Positions 44,021-54,610 of a DNA stretch of 64,000 nt are shown in pieces. Source of the DNA: Mesodorylaimus sp. YZB2_4. Its lineage: Eukaryota > Nematoda > Enoplea > Dorylaimida > Dorylaimidae. Made by a program: the position numbers and the translations under genes. A model generated the notes under the pieces. The model saw only the letters and a list, made by a program, of their open reading frames with translations, ran no database searches and was not told the origin of the DNA. Every line of letters begins with the position of its first letter. Position 1 is the stretch's first letter. The stretch lies in NCBI GenBank assembly GCA_030248295.1, contig JASANH010000479.1, positions 124,001 to 188,000 of the forward strand, read 5' to 3'.

Positions 44021-46257
44021 GACTGAAAAAGATGCAGCCTGTGCACAACCGACTGATCACAGCTCCCGAGCTGCCCCTATTCTAGATTATGCGGCATGCA
44101 GACAAATACGTCAACATCATTGGCCATGACGATATAAACACAAAAATTTGATGGGATGGTGGAGGAGACGGCACAGGCGGGGTAATTGTCAAGGGACCAA
44201 AAAATTTGTTTCTGCTCGCTTCCAAATGCATTATTCATGCACAGTATCGGAATCAGGTCTGTGATAGGATGTGAAACCATGTGCTCATCCTAAAAAAGTT
44301 GGTCTCGCTGTTAAGAAAAGCAGGGAATGTAAAGGCCCTTGATGGTCGCAGTGACCACTGCTAATGATGCCGCTTATCATGTTTTTGAAAGGTCATTAGG
44401 CGTAAAATGCTCTGTCATCTCTCTCTGACAGTACAAGCTGATAGATTAACCAGTTGCGAATACGTTCGGAAGAAAAAACTTTTATTTGTCCTACTTACCG
44501 TTGATATACTTTTGACTCCGAACGTGAAAAACTGTATGTTGACGGCTTGATTGGATGGGCTGTTGTTAGCCACACTTCCCCTGGCTCGAACTATATAGCA
44601 TAGAATCTAACCTTGTCCTTTGTCCCCCAAAATATGCACTAATTATTATGACATCCCATGGTGACGTTTCCGTAATCTGTGTGTATAATGTTTCTAATTC
44701 ACGCCGCGTTTCCGGCTGTTTAGACATACCCGAGGAGACATTTTTGAGTACAGCTTCCCCGATTATGGATTCTGTCTTCTGCATAAAGTTACATGGTGTA
44801 CGCATGATCTTGGATAGGATAAATGTCAAGGTCAAAGAGCTCTAGTCATGGATTCATGTATTTCGCTGAAAAGGAAACGCAGCACGATATCAAACTCAAT
44901 CATTCAAACCAAGATCCTAACGGGAAATGCCAGGAAGGTAATGTAAGATCAGAAACCATACAATTTTTCCTTGTTCATTTCCGCTTGTGTCTCTACCTCC
45001 TTTGTATTGACGGGAGCATTATTTTCTAGAGGAGCCTCGCTTTAATGAAGCAGATGTTCATCATATATTTGCAGCCATAGAATAGCTGGAGAGGGGAGAA
45101 TATGTTTCGCAGGGTCATCGGAATGAGATCGTTCAGTGGTAAAAGTTGCGGACCCACATTCTACGGAGTAGAAGTCCACACTTTAGATGTTGTTTACTGC
45201 CGATATCTTTCAAACCATTTAAAACTTCGGGCAATGCCAGCGTATGGTTCTCGCATACTATATATCGCATACTGGAAAAAAATTACGCTGTTCTCGAATG
45301 ACGCCAAAAACCCTCTGGAAGCATGTAAACTTTGTTTGAAACGTAAAGTACCTACTGAATTTTTGAGAACAGGAAGCATTATCTCCCAGCACAGGCATCT
45401 AACAGTTTCAACCTGATGTTGCAAACAAAGCGACTAGCAAGGGGCTTAAAAGTGCGCAGACAAAGTTAGTACTTGCTATTTAAAGCATGAACTCTAATCA
45501 TAGCGATCTGATAAGAAAGTGAGGCTAATTCACCCCCAAAAAGATGCTTCGGGCCTCGAGCCTCTGTCATTTAAAAGGGTCAAACAATCCAGCGATAGCT
45601 GACCTTAGCAGGGAAGTCGTGGAACTTCTAATCACAGACAGACCCAGAATAGGCAGGTTGGTCAAAGTCTTAGGACTCACTCTACTGTAGGTGTCACAAT
45701 GTATTGGGAACATATTTATGAAAAATATTTTTTTCACTCCTTTGGGGAATATGCCCACTGGTTAATCGATTGCAGCTATGTCGAACTTTCTCACCAACAA
45801 GTCATGTTTTAGGAGGCATTAGCTGCACAAGATCAATCGAGTCCTTGCTCGAAACCAAGGCTCGCATCGAAGATGTGGGCCGTGGGCCTAGAATACTTCT
45901 TGTTACAAGCAGCACAACATTCGGAAATCACAATTGGTTACTTTGGTGAAGCGTGAGTCATTTGTGGACTTGTAGCACAGTCGAACATAGCTGAGTTCTT
46001 CTGAGCGTCTCCACTAGTACCCCTCCATTTTAGGGAACGCCAGGCGGGCTCTACCTGTTGGCTGTTTACCCCTCCATTTTAGGGGAATCATGGATCAGCA
46101 GGCGGGCTCTGAACACTGTCAGACTGGGTAAGTCCCCTGGTGGTCTTGCTGTTGGAGGCGAGCAGGGCTTAGAACCCATCCGTCATTGCTAAAGAGAGCC
46201 ACTGTCCTGAAGAGGTGGTCCAAATAATGTCGTTCAGAGGACTGCTGCTTTGCGATC
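44021..46257. other. Intergenic, upstream of receptor A
   Basis: Contains the parent segment (about 44590-44960) of the duplication seen at 46770-47120. Frames such as 45102-45416 have no family pattern. Confidence 0.35.
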
Positions 46258-47130
46258 AGTTTTGCTGGGCGTGTGGGAAAGAGTATTGTTGCTGTAATTC
46301 ATGTCTGAAAAACACAATTCTGCTCAATGTGCAAAGACACGGATAACCGCCAGGTCTGTTCTTCTAGCTAGATGATGTGCATAGGTACAGTATGCGGGCA
46401 AGTATTTTAAAACCATTCGCCTCACTAACATCACCAGGAATAAAGCCCCCTTTGTTTGCTCGTTATCGTCTTCATTTGCTTCATTCATGGACGGCACACC
46501 TAATTAGCACAGTGCCGGACTTAAGACCATACTCAGCGGATGGTCTCTTAACGAATAATGTATATCACGACATATATTTTTAGGTGATAAATTACCTATG
46601 CATATTAGGACATTTAGGAGATCAATCTGGAAAAAAACAAAACAAAAATCTGACTCTCTTGCCTTACTTTTACCCTCTTACCTTACGCTTATCTTACTTT
46701 CGGTAGGATTCGACCAGGGAAATAGTACCTCGATGAGGTCGTGAGATAATTTTCTTCTGACTCGAACTTTTCTAATATAAAACCTCACCTTCCCCCGATA
46801 CCTTCACAAAGATGCGCTAATTTTGAAATCCCATGCGCCATTTCGTGTATAATGTTTTTAAATCACGCGGGCTTTTGGTTGCTGGATATGCTCTTGCGAC
46901 TGAACGAAACGACTTGCGCCCCAATGCAGCTGCCTGCAATCGAGCTTTGCCTTCTAAGGACTCATGCATGATCTTTGTAAAGGCTAAATGTCAAAGACAA
47001 AAACTCCGAGTGATGAGTTTGCATTTTTAATGTAGTTGGTTCGATGTGCAGGACAATGTCATACTCGATAATGAAAACTTGTGATCCTGCTGGAAAACTG
47101 GGAAGGTACAGTCAGAAACCGTAAGAAACA
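46258..47130 (-). pseudogene. Relic copy of receptor A 5' end and upstream flank
   Basis: 46258-46320 matches receptor A from codon 1 to about 15 and its leader (TTTGCTGGGCGTGTGGGAAAG then GTTGCTG-AATTCATG). 46770-47120 matches 44590-44960 (CTAATT-TGA-ATCCCATG, TGTATAATGTTT, GCATGATCTT, ATGTCAA). Order and orientation are kept, so this is a decayed tandem segmental duplication. The receptor body is absent. Confidence 0.6.
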
Positions 47131-48420
47131 GAGAGAACAGAGAGCTTATATCTTCATTAGCAAGACACCAGGGCCCAGTTTCACTGAGCCACTAGCAGGT
47201 GTTACAAGCGCCACAAGTGACTATTTTACAAGTATCCACGTTTCACCGCAAGAAAACTCACAAGTTAGAAATGCAAGCGTGGGAGATGCTTTGTTACAAG
47301 GAGCCTGTGAGCCTACCTGGACAAAGACGTTGCACCTGGACGAGTGTTACCACGATTTTTCCAGCCCTTGTAAAAAAGGAGACCTGTCGAGAGCGCCTTG
47401 CGAAAAAGGAGGCACAACTTGTCAAGGAGCTCAAATTCAGAAGGCTGAAGCGCATTGATTTTTCGGAAGCTGGGGGGGCAAGGTGTTTTGATAAGTTGGA
47501 CCCCTTTCGCAGGGCTTGTAAGTTCTAGTTTCCAGCCATCATCACGGAACTGCCAAAAGACGAAAAGAAATGAATCCATGGCAAAAGCATTGGGCAGATG
47601 GGTGAAAACCAGCAATGCTGCAAGCCCTATCAGTCTGGTTCTGACTTCCAGAAAACCTTTCACAAGCTTAGAGTCTCCGCCCTTTCTTTCCGAGAGCTTG
47701 TAAGTTCATGAAACCAAATTGCTCGTGATCGTGATAGTGCTCCTGCAACAAGTTTTGTAACACCAGGAGCTGTCAATGGCACATTCGCTTTTGTGAAACT
47801 CGAGTCGCAGTTGGACTCGTAACTTGCGACTTGTATTGCTTGTGACTGGATGAAACCTGGCCCTAACTAGACGACAAACAATTGGGCAGAATTGAAATGC
47901 GCTCTTATACGTGTAAATTCTCTAACGTATTAGGATTCAAGGCTGAACACATGGGGGGGGGGGGGGGATGAAGGAGTTTCGTGTTGGTAGATGCTCCTCT
48001 GACGTAGAATCAACAAATTGAGGAAATGGTGGCCTAGCAGATTTAAAGACCTGAAGTCGTGACTTGTGAAGTTTTCGACTAATTTTACCATAAATCCTTG
48101 TATTCTTCTGCTTTACAGTTCTAGGCCAGACCCTTCCAAAATCCTATTTGTAGTTTCCGCTATAATTTCCGTCTGAGCAGCTACAAATTCGATACACAGT
48201 ATGGAAATGCACTATGTAAGGAAAAAATAAGAAAAATGTGTGTTTCGTCGGGCTCGTTTCGAGTAAATGTGCGTGGTTCGAAATTTTATGCATGCTAATC
48301 TGTTTACGCCCCTGTTCGTCGTCTGTGCTTTGTTATTCATCGTTTCTTGTGCGAGCACCTCTTTCTAGTCAGTATCTCCGCTGTGGTAAGGGCTCGTCTA
48401 CAAGGTTACATTGAGTGACT
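47131..48420. other. Intergenic
   Basis: No gene supported; a frame at 47081-47458 looks random. A 15-G run lies at 47954-47968. Confidence 0.35.
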
Positions 48421-49593
48421 ATGATGAGCTTTCGAAGTTTTAGAAACGCTTCCATTGATGAACTTACGTCTTTGTCATTGCACAGCCTTGTAATGCGAGC
48501 GTGGGCCAGTGGGGTCATGGTTGGAGTAGGTCTATTCTCCCTGATTTCCAATATTTTTGTGGTAATTATCATTTTCAAGTCGAAGACTCTTCGAACAAAA
48601 TGCTTCTATCTGATTGCAGCTAACAGTCTGGTCGACTGTTTGTTGGGTGTCGCCTACACTGCTTCTGCCTCTAAACCTATCTACCGCTACATGGCGGGCA
48701 CTGGCGAAGTGATGAACCAATGGCAGTGTTTCTGCGAAGCGCAGTTCAATGTGTTGTTTCAACTCATGTCCCTGGCCATGGCGGCTACTCTCATTGTCGA
48801 CAGATTCGTGGCCATAGTGCGTCCCGTCCCTTACAAGAAAATGACCTGTAAGCAGCTGACCCTGCCTCTCATCTACGCTGCTGTCGTCTACTCACTCATG
48901 CAATACTTGGTTAACCTCTTCGACGCGTGCACGGGACCTGGTACACCCAACCTGTTCAGCTGCGGGATCGATGACAGTCTATCCGACAACGTGCTCATAG
49001 TGCTTCTGAGTCTTCAGCTCAGCACTTCGTTCGTTATTGTGGCCTTGAATATAGCACTCTGCACAGTAATAAAGGTAAGGAATAAGACTCACACTACCGG
49101 CAGCAGTGCCTCGAATAAGGAGCACAGAGTGATTGGCGTTATTACGGTCACAGTTCTGGTCCACATTCTCGTTTATTTGATTGGTCGAGTGTTCATCATA
49201 TTGGCCCCGCAGTACCTCGACGAAATGGCACAATCACTGACTAGCAGGCAAATCAGAGACATATCCGTCTACAGTGCTGCTATGAATTGGTTTTTTCTTT
49301 TTGGATCCAGCGGCGACTTTCGCTCGGCGACTAGAAAATTCTTTCGTCTTGGGAGTAGCGTGGTTGAGTCGTTGGCCCCTCAGGAAGATAACTGTACCAC
49401 GCTTGGAGCTTATGGGCGTAACTATTGGTGGCCGGCTTCTGGAGTATGTGACCAAGGCTTTAACAATTCCCATTTCCGCGCGCTACATCTGGGTCGATTC
49501 TCAGTGCGCTCTGCATTAGACACGGTCCCAAAAATCTCTATCTGTTTTTGTGTCAAATCGGGTCAAGGAACTTCGCAGCATCCCATCAGTTGA
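48421..49593 (+). CDS. Seven-transmembrane receptor B with a retroelement-derived tail
   Basis: 390 residues from the ATG at 48421. Seven helices (approximate residues 27-52, 60-84, 98-125, 137-160, 189-215, 236-262, 280-298) span 48500-49310. SKTLRTKCFYLIAANSLVDC marks TM1-2, MAATLIVDRFVAIVRP the DRY region, and the Cys in QWQCFCE pairs plausibly with ECL2 (DACTGPGTPNLFSC). A helix-8-like GDFRSATRKFF follows TM7. From about 49330 the DNA is BEL/Pao retrotransposon read in the wrong frame, so the last ~85 residues are not receptor sequence. The retroelement has either replaced the natural C-terminus or made the gene defective. Class resembles receptor A (Srsx-like orphan), but sequences are distant. 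Confidence 0.75.
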   Translation: MMSFRSFRNASIDELTSLSLHSLVMRAWASGVMVGVGLFSLISNIFVVIIIFKSKTLRTKCFYLIAANSLVDCLLGVAYTASASKPIYRYMAGTGEVMNQWQCFCEAQFNVLFQLMSLAMAATLIVDRFVAIVRPVPYKKMTCKQLTLPLIYAAVVYSLMQYLVNLFDACTGPGTPNLFSCGIDDSLSDNVLIVLLSLQLSTSFVIVALNIALCTVIKVRNKTHTTGSSASNKEHRVIGVITVTVLVHILVYLIGRVFIILAPQYLDEMAQSLTSRQIRDISVYSAAMNWFFLFGSSGDFRSATRKFFRLGSSVVESLAPQEDNCTTLGAYGRNYWWPASGVCDQGFNNSHFRALHLGRFSVRSALDTVPKISICFCVKSGQGTSQHPIS

Positions 49594-50508
49594 ATTTCGG
49601 TACATTTCGACAGAGCAGAATCTAGCGGACTTGGCTTCAAGAGGAGCCACAGCAGCAGAGTTACAGGCTACGCCCATGTGGTGGCATGGGCCAGAATGAC
49701 TAAGTCTGCCGCAAGACCACTGGCCCCACGTTTCGGATCTGTTACATTTCGACGTTGCGACGCTTCCTCTTAACTACACGGTCAATGGACAACGGTCTTC
49801 AGGGTACATGGAGCCAAAAACGAGAATAATCTATGCAAATTCGGCGCCAGCGTACTGTGACACGGTTCAAGAAACGTATATCACGGACAAAGACGGCCAA
49901 ATATTCAAATATGCGGCCCACGAAGGGCTTTTACGGACAGCAGAAGCACCGTTGACGGGGCGTTCTCTCTACACAGTCAATTTGGACACATATTCGGACT
50001 TCCGTACAGTGATCCACAAACCGCTTCAGTTATACAACCAGCGGGAACTACGGGGTCAAGTAAGTTTGAATGACCTCTTTTCCGCTCTAGACAATCATGC
50101 CACCATCATTCAACAACTGAGTCACGCAGTGGAGTCACCCTCAAACCCAACAGCAAAGGCTATCCTCGACACAGCTTCACGTTACACACCATTGGTATTC
50201 TGGAGTCAATTCACCAGTCACCTCAATTGGGCTTGGGTTCAGTTATGCTGCACTTACGTAACAATTCAAATCATTTGGTGAATCTTAAGAGTAGTCATCA
50301 AACGGGCGGCCCCAAATATTTTACATCAGTCACCTGCCACGCAAACGCCAGAGGGCCTGCCTAGCAACAAGCCTCAAACGATTAACCATACCAAGCCTGG
50401 TCCTCTCGTTTCACTCGTTGCGGAAATTATGCAAGAAGACGTGAAACAGTGATGAGTGAAACATTTTTATTTAATCCGTTAACATATGTACTTCTCTTCA
50501 CGGCGGAC
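49330..50508 (+). mobile_element. BEL/Pao retrotransposon 3' part with env-like frame
   Basis: From about 49340 the frame ENSFVLGVAWLSRWPLRK, then TVPRLELMG and YIWVDSQCALH, then further on LADLASRGATAAEL and MWWHGPE, is the reverse transcriptase-RNase H junction of BEL/Pao elements. Two Trp codons are stops (near 49520 and 49696). The integrase region is missing. A separate open frame 49808-50281 (157 codons) follows in the place where env-like genes sit in some BEL/Pao elements. It ends in a hydrophobic Trp-rich segment and has a heptad-like stretch before it; this identity is a guess. The element is defective and only described here. Confidence 0.7.
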
Positions 50509-50710
50509 TGTCGCGGAAACCGCGAGTTAACATTCACCTTATGACTTTTGAAACTTCGCAGTGATTAATCATGCTTTAGTTTACGCTTCGCTCTTCTATC
50601 GCTAGGACTCGGCTCTGAGCTACTGCTACGTGAATAAACGATGAAAGGTGGTTGTTCGGTAGTTTAGTGCGAGTAGGTGAGATAGTACACCTAAGCATTA
50701 CGTGGTGGTA
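50509..50710 (+). mobile_element. BEL/Pao-type LTR, copy 2
   Basis: TGTCGCGGAAACCGCGAGTT ... GCATTACGTGGTGGTA, matching 35506-35711. It is the 3' LTR of the preceding fragment. Confidence 0.75.
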
Positions 50711-51040
50711 TGGAAGGTTTGCAGCTGCTCCTTGCTTTGCGCCTGCACCGTCCTCCTTACGTCCTCAGTGATTCTCTGCCTCTGCCAACTGATGATACCT
50801 CAGAGTTTTTGCAAGCATGAGGCAGTTTCGATGAGTTTTTTTGCGGCAATCAAAAACAACCTGTCAGTGTTCTACAAATGACCATTATATATATACAGCC
50901 TGGGACACTCTGATCGCTGGCCTCTCGAATGAGTTATCACACCACTTTTCTAAATATTTCAGTACCTACTCCAATTTTAGATTTATGTTTTAGCTTTTCT
51001 CCCGTAAATATGATAACATTTAATTTTCAAGTTGCAGAAA
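50711..51040. other. Intergenic
   Basis: No feature recognised. Confidence 0.3.
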
Positions 51041-51193
51041 TGCATGTCTCTTCAGCTAGAAAACTAGGCGGAGGATTTGTGGACGCCGCGAAGTTATGTT
51101 GGCTCCCATTAGCCGTGATTGAATGCATCTTGATATTCGTTGATCCAGCTCGAACAACCTAAGTCTAAGAGTACGTCCAACGACCTGACACTG
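51041..51193 (-). pseudogene. Broken copy of the Trp-rich exon
   Basis: Minus-strand text from the acceptor GTGTCAG at about 51194 parallels 51933 downward (GGTCG, then TTCGAGCTGGATCAACGA, then ATATCAAGATGCATTC). The reading frame is lost after about 60 bases. The intron side (CTTTTCAAAAT, CAGCCTGAC) is also duplicated. Confidence 0.55.
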
Positions 51194-51538
51194 GAAACGG
51201 AGAGAGAATATTTTGAAAAGCACGACTTGCTTCATGCAGTGTCAGGCTGGACTGGACTGGACTGTAGGAAGAGGCTAGACAGAGCCTCTAAGAGACAACA
51301 GGATGAGACATCTACTGTAGACGCGGTTACAGAAAAAAAGTGAAACTTTATTAACCCAACAATGAATGAAATGTTTTGATATGAACATTACTACATCTTG
51401 CCCATTGTTGTATTCTTACTTCAGGTATGCCTTAGCCCGTACTAATCGTAAAACAATAGAGCATAAACCAGGATCAGAACTATGCCTAAAATTATCTTTC
51501 AGAACATCAACACGTAAACCACTGTTTAGACAGACATG

Positions 51539-51933
51539 TCATAACCTGTATGCACATTTTTGGCAATACCTAAAGGTCGTTTCATGGGGACAGATGTAAT
51601 AGATCAAAGCATGCTTTTGGATGTGCGGACTAATTCTACCATCGAAAGCAAACGCATACCATCCAGACGAAGAAAAGCCCGCTGGCTGAGCGTACGAAAA
51701 TCCTTTCGCGTGGCACATGCTCAGAAATTTTGCATATTCATCCCAGTTGATAACAAACGTGTTTATGCTCCAGTCGCCCGGCCCAAGACAACGCTGAAAT
51801 TCCCAATGGCCATAAACCCTCGTGGCTTCTCCGTCTGCACCATACAACCAGTCCCATCGAGCAGGATTGAAGGCACCTTGATACTCGTTGATCCAACTCG
51901 AACAGTACACCCAAGTCCAAGTTGAACAGCGAC
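51539..51933 (-). CDS. Trp-rich exon of an unidentified protein
   Basis: An open stretch after a splice acceptor (TTTTTGGTATCAG/G). It is rich in Trp, Tyr, Gly and Cys: CSTWTWVYCSSWINEYQG, ARWDWLYGADG, CLGPGDWSINTFVINW, CHAKGFSYAQPAGF and SGWYAFAFDG. The composition suggests an extracellular, disulfide-bonded or lectin-like fold, but I do not recognise a family. It may end at a GTAGAA donor near FDG rather than at the stop. No partner exons were found, so it may be a relic. Confidence 0.35.
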
Positions 51934-52020
51934 CTGATACCAAAAAGGAGCGACATGATTTTGAAAAGCAATACTCGCTTCCTAATCGTATAAGGCGTCA
52001 GGCTGGACTTTCGATTTGCG

Positions 52021-52649
52021 AGTAGTCTCACTAGTTCCTACAAACTTGCCAAAACCTTGCACTTCGTATACGCACCACACACACTCATATCCAAACGAAT
52101 ATCGAAGAGTATAGAGCAAGGGCAGGCAAGGCCACTAGATTCTTAAAAATGACCTCGAAAATTACAGTATGTACATACCGCGGCAAGATTACCCCTTACT
52201 GAAGCGAATGGACTTGATAAAATGGTGTTTGTCCTTAGTTTTTTACTTTGAAACTTTTGGGGGAAAATTTGCTGGATTCAGGTTCCGGCTTTTGAGTCAA
52301 TTCTCCCTAAATCTTTTCCACACAAACTCACACTTCAATCGTGAGCACTACCCTCTTTTAGTCGGTTTTCTGCTCATGAGCTCAAAGTGCTCAAACAAAA
52401 AAATGGAACTGCAGAGTTGCCATCACCCACCAAATTTTCAAGACCCCAACTCAACTTTGGCAAAATGAGTCATCTACCAACATTTTCACTGAAGCTGTTA
52501 CAAAATAAAGCCTAATCCCGTCGAATCACAGTGCTTCTGAAAAAGTGTGAAGAATAAGGATACTGGAGGAGAATACGAAAATATCCAGCTGAGCCTCGCA
52601 AAAAACCCAGAGAAGATTTGGTAGACTTCCACGTCTGACAATGGGTTCA
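52021..52649. other. Intergenic
   Basis: No feature recognised; one TACAGTA near 52164. Confidence 0.3.
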
Positions 52650-52654
52650 CAGTA

Positions 52655-52790
52655 GCGTTCGACCCAAACCCGACCCAAAAATTTTGAAGTCGAACCCAAC
52701 CCAAAAGCCAACCCAAACCCATTTTTAAAAAGTCAAACCCAACCCATTCGCTAGTGAGCCCAAACCCAACCCATAAAAAACCATATTTTT
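52655..52790. repeat. AACCC-type degenerate simple repeat
   Basis: Interspersed AACCCAACCC and AACCCGACCC words. A similar tract lies at 54115-54215, partly inverted (TGGGTTGGGTT at its start). Confidence 0.85.
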
Positions 52791-54114
52791 TGAAAAAATT
52801 GAGTACAACCCCAAAAAACCACTTTTGTTCCATGAAGTTACGTAGGGAGTCAAAAAAGTTAGTAGCCTGAGTACCTTCCGTTTGAGCTGCAGCAGCAATA
52901 TTTGTACTGTACACTGCAACGTATCCCACTAGAACCCCTTTAAAAAATCGCGCTGATCCATTCACGGGTTCTTGAAATGTGGTTATCTGTGTGAAGGTGG
53001 GTCAGAGAAATTACAAATTTGACAAATTTGGTGCATCAGTACGTATATTATCATTATGACTCACAATTCTGTGAAATGCTATGCTGCTTTACTGCGACCT
53101 GAGGGAAAGCAATCTTGGCATGGTGGCTTACTCGAAGGTCTTCTCTAAGAGACAAGTTGTTGCGAAGGTTTACAGCGCACATAACTCTGAAAGTTGACAT
53201 TACGATGAACACATTTTTGAGCGTTTGAGTGAGTCGTGCCCCACTCGCATCTTCATCTACCTTCAAAAATATCTCTAGGCATATAAGAAGTAACTTATCT
53301 AGCAGGTGATACAGGCATGAGCTTCTGACTGCCCCTCCAAATTCAATTTTAGGACTCTTAAAAAACAACCAAAGACCTGAGAAGTATCCGACTCACATCG
53401 CAACGGCCATTCCATTCTCGAGCTGCAAGTTACAAATAAAATGCCCCCCATCTGAGGGACCATTTTCACAAGGGCACGTATCGTTAGATCTTACAAGCCC
53501 TGTTCCTTCAACAGGGAGATGCTGGTCTCCCGTCATCATATAGAGCGGCAGTGGCTTACCTCAGTTCAGGCGGCTACCCAATATTTCGAGGGCCTTACAA
53601 AAATTGCTTAAATATGCAATAATTTAGAGTTCAAGGATGAGCGCCAATCGGATGAGTACGGGTGGGGGCCGGAGGCAAAATTTCTGCAAAATTGGCCTCT
53701 CGCTGACATAACTTCTCACCAGCCTATGAATAAATTGGCAGGGAATACCTGTTTCAAGGCAAGAAATCACTCTGTAAACCCAGCCAAAAACTCAAGCCCA
53801 CCCCCTGCCAAAAAGGAAGAGGCTTCTTCATAGATCCCGGCAGACCAAACTTTTAATCTTTCAAAATTAGGACCTGACTGACCTGATCTCTGACTGCGAG
53901 TCGACGAGAGATCAAGTCAGAGCTCAATTTTTACCGGCAGACAATTTCTCAGTTCTGTCACAGTCAGACTGACATGTCGAATCAGACTAGCTGGGGCACT
54001 AAGTACGTTTTTGAGGCACCAGGATCTGCCGATTCGAAATTAACGGACATCATGTCGCAGTGCTTCAAAACGCTGTGCTGATCAACCACATACTCATGCT
54101 GACCCCAAGTGGAA
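52791..54114. other. Intergenic
   Basis: No gene supported; minus-strand frame 53054-53368 has no family pattern. Confidence 0.3.
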
Positions 54115-54225
54115 AAGTGGTTTTTATGGGTTGGGTTCGAAAAAAGGTCGACCTCCACAACCCAAAACCACCCTGTCTAAAAACCCGACCCAACCCAAAC
54201 CAAAAACCCAAAAAAATGGGTTGAG
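54115..54225. repeat. AACCC-type degenerate simple repeat
   Basis: ATGGGTTGGGTTCG, then AACCCGACCCAACCC after about 60 bases: opposite orientations facing each other, giving a weak foldback. Confidence 0.75.
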
Positions 54226-54434
54226 CTTTGGGGACTTAATGTCGGACCTGGGTAGACTTGGATGAACCCTTGCTCTATAGACGATCGATTAACAGACGAC
54301 CATCAGCACCATGGCAAAAAATCATGATTAGAAGGACCCGGATCAAAAAAAAAGACTGGCGGTATGAAACTTTGAGTAACATGGCCCAGCAAAACAGATA
54401 ATGGGTATTTGGGGTAGCAAACAGAATTGGACCA

Positions 54435-54610
54435 GGGTCGTGGCCTAGGCGGGTTAAGGCGTCTGCCTCTCCCGCTGGGTGCGCACTTAGAGGGGAGGGT
54501 TCGACTCCCGCCTCGGTACAAAATGATTGTCAAATATGTATTCCTTAGCCCTCGAGTGCGCTGTACAGTGCTTGGCTACGGATAAAGTATGACATGACAT
54601 GACATGACAT
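54435..54610 (+). mobile_element. tRNA-derived SINE, copy 2
   Basis: Head GGGTCGTGGCCTAGGCGGGT (A box) and GGTTCGACTCCCGCC (B box), body CTCGGTACAAAATGATTGTC ... CTCGAGTGCGCTGTACAGTG, end GGCTACGGATAAAGTATGAC plus four GACAT units. Same family as 23986-24155, with the body and tail nearly identical. The head resembles a Leu/Ser-type tRNA. Confidence 0.9.
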
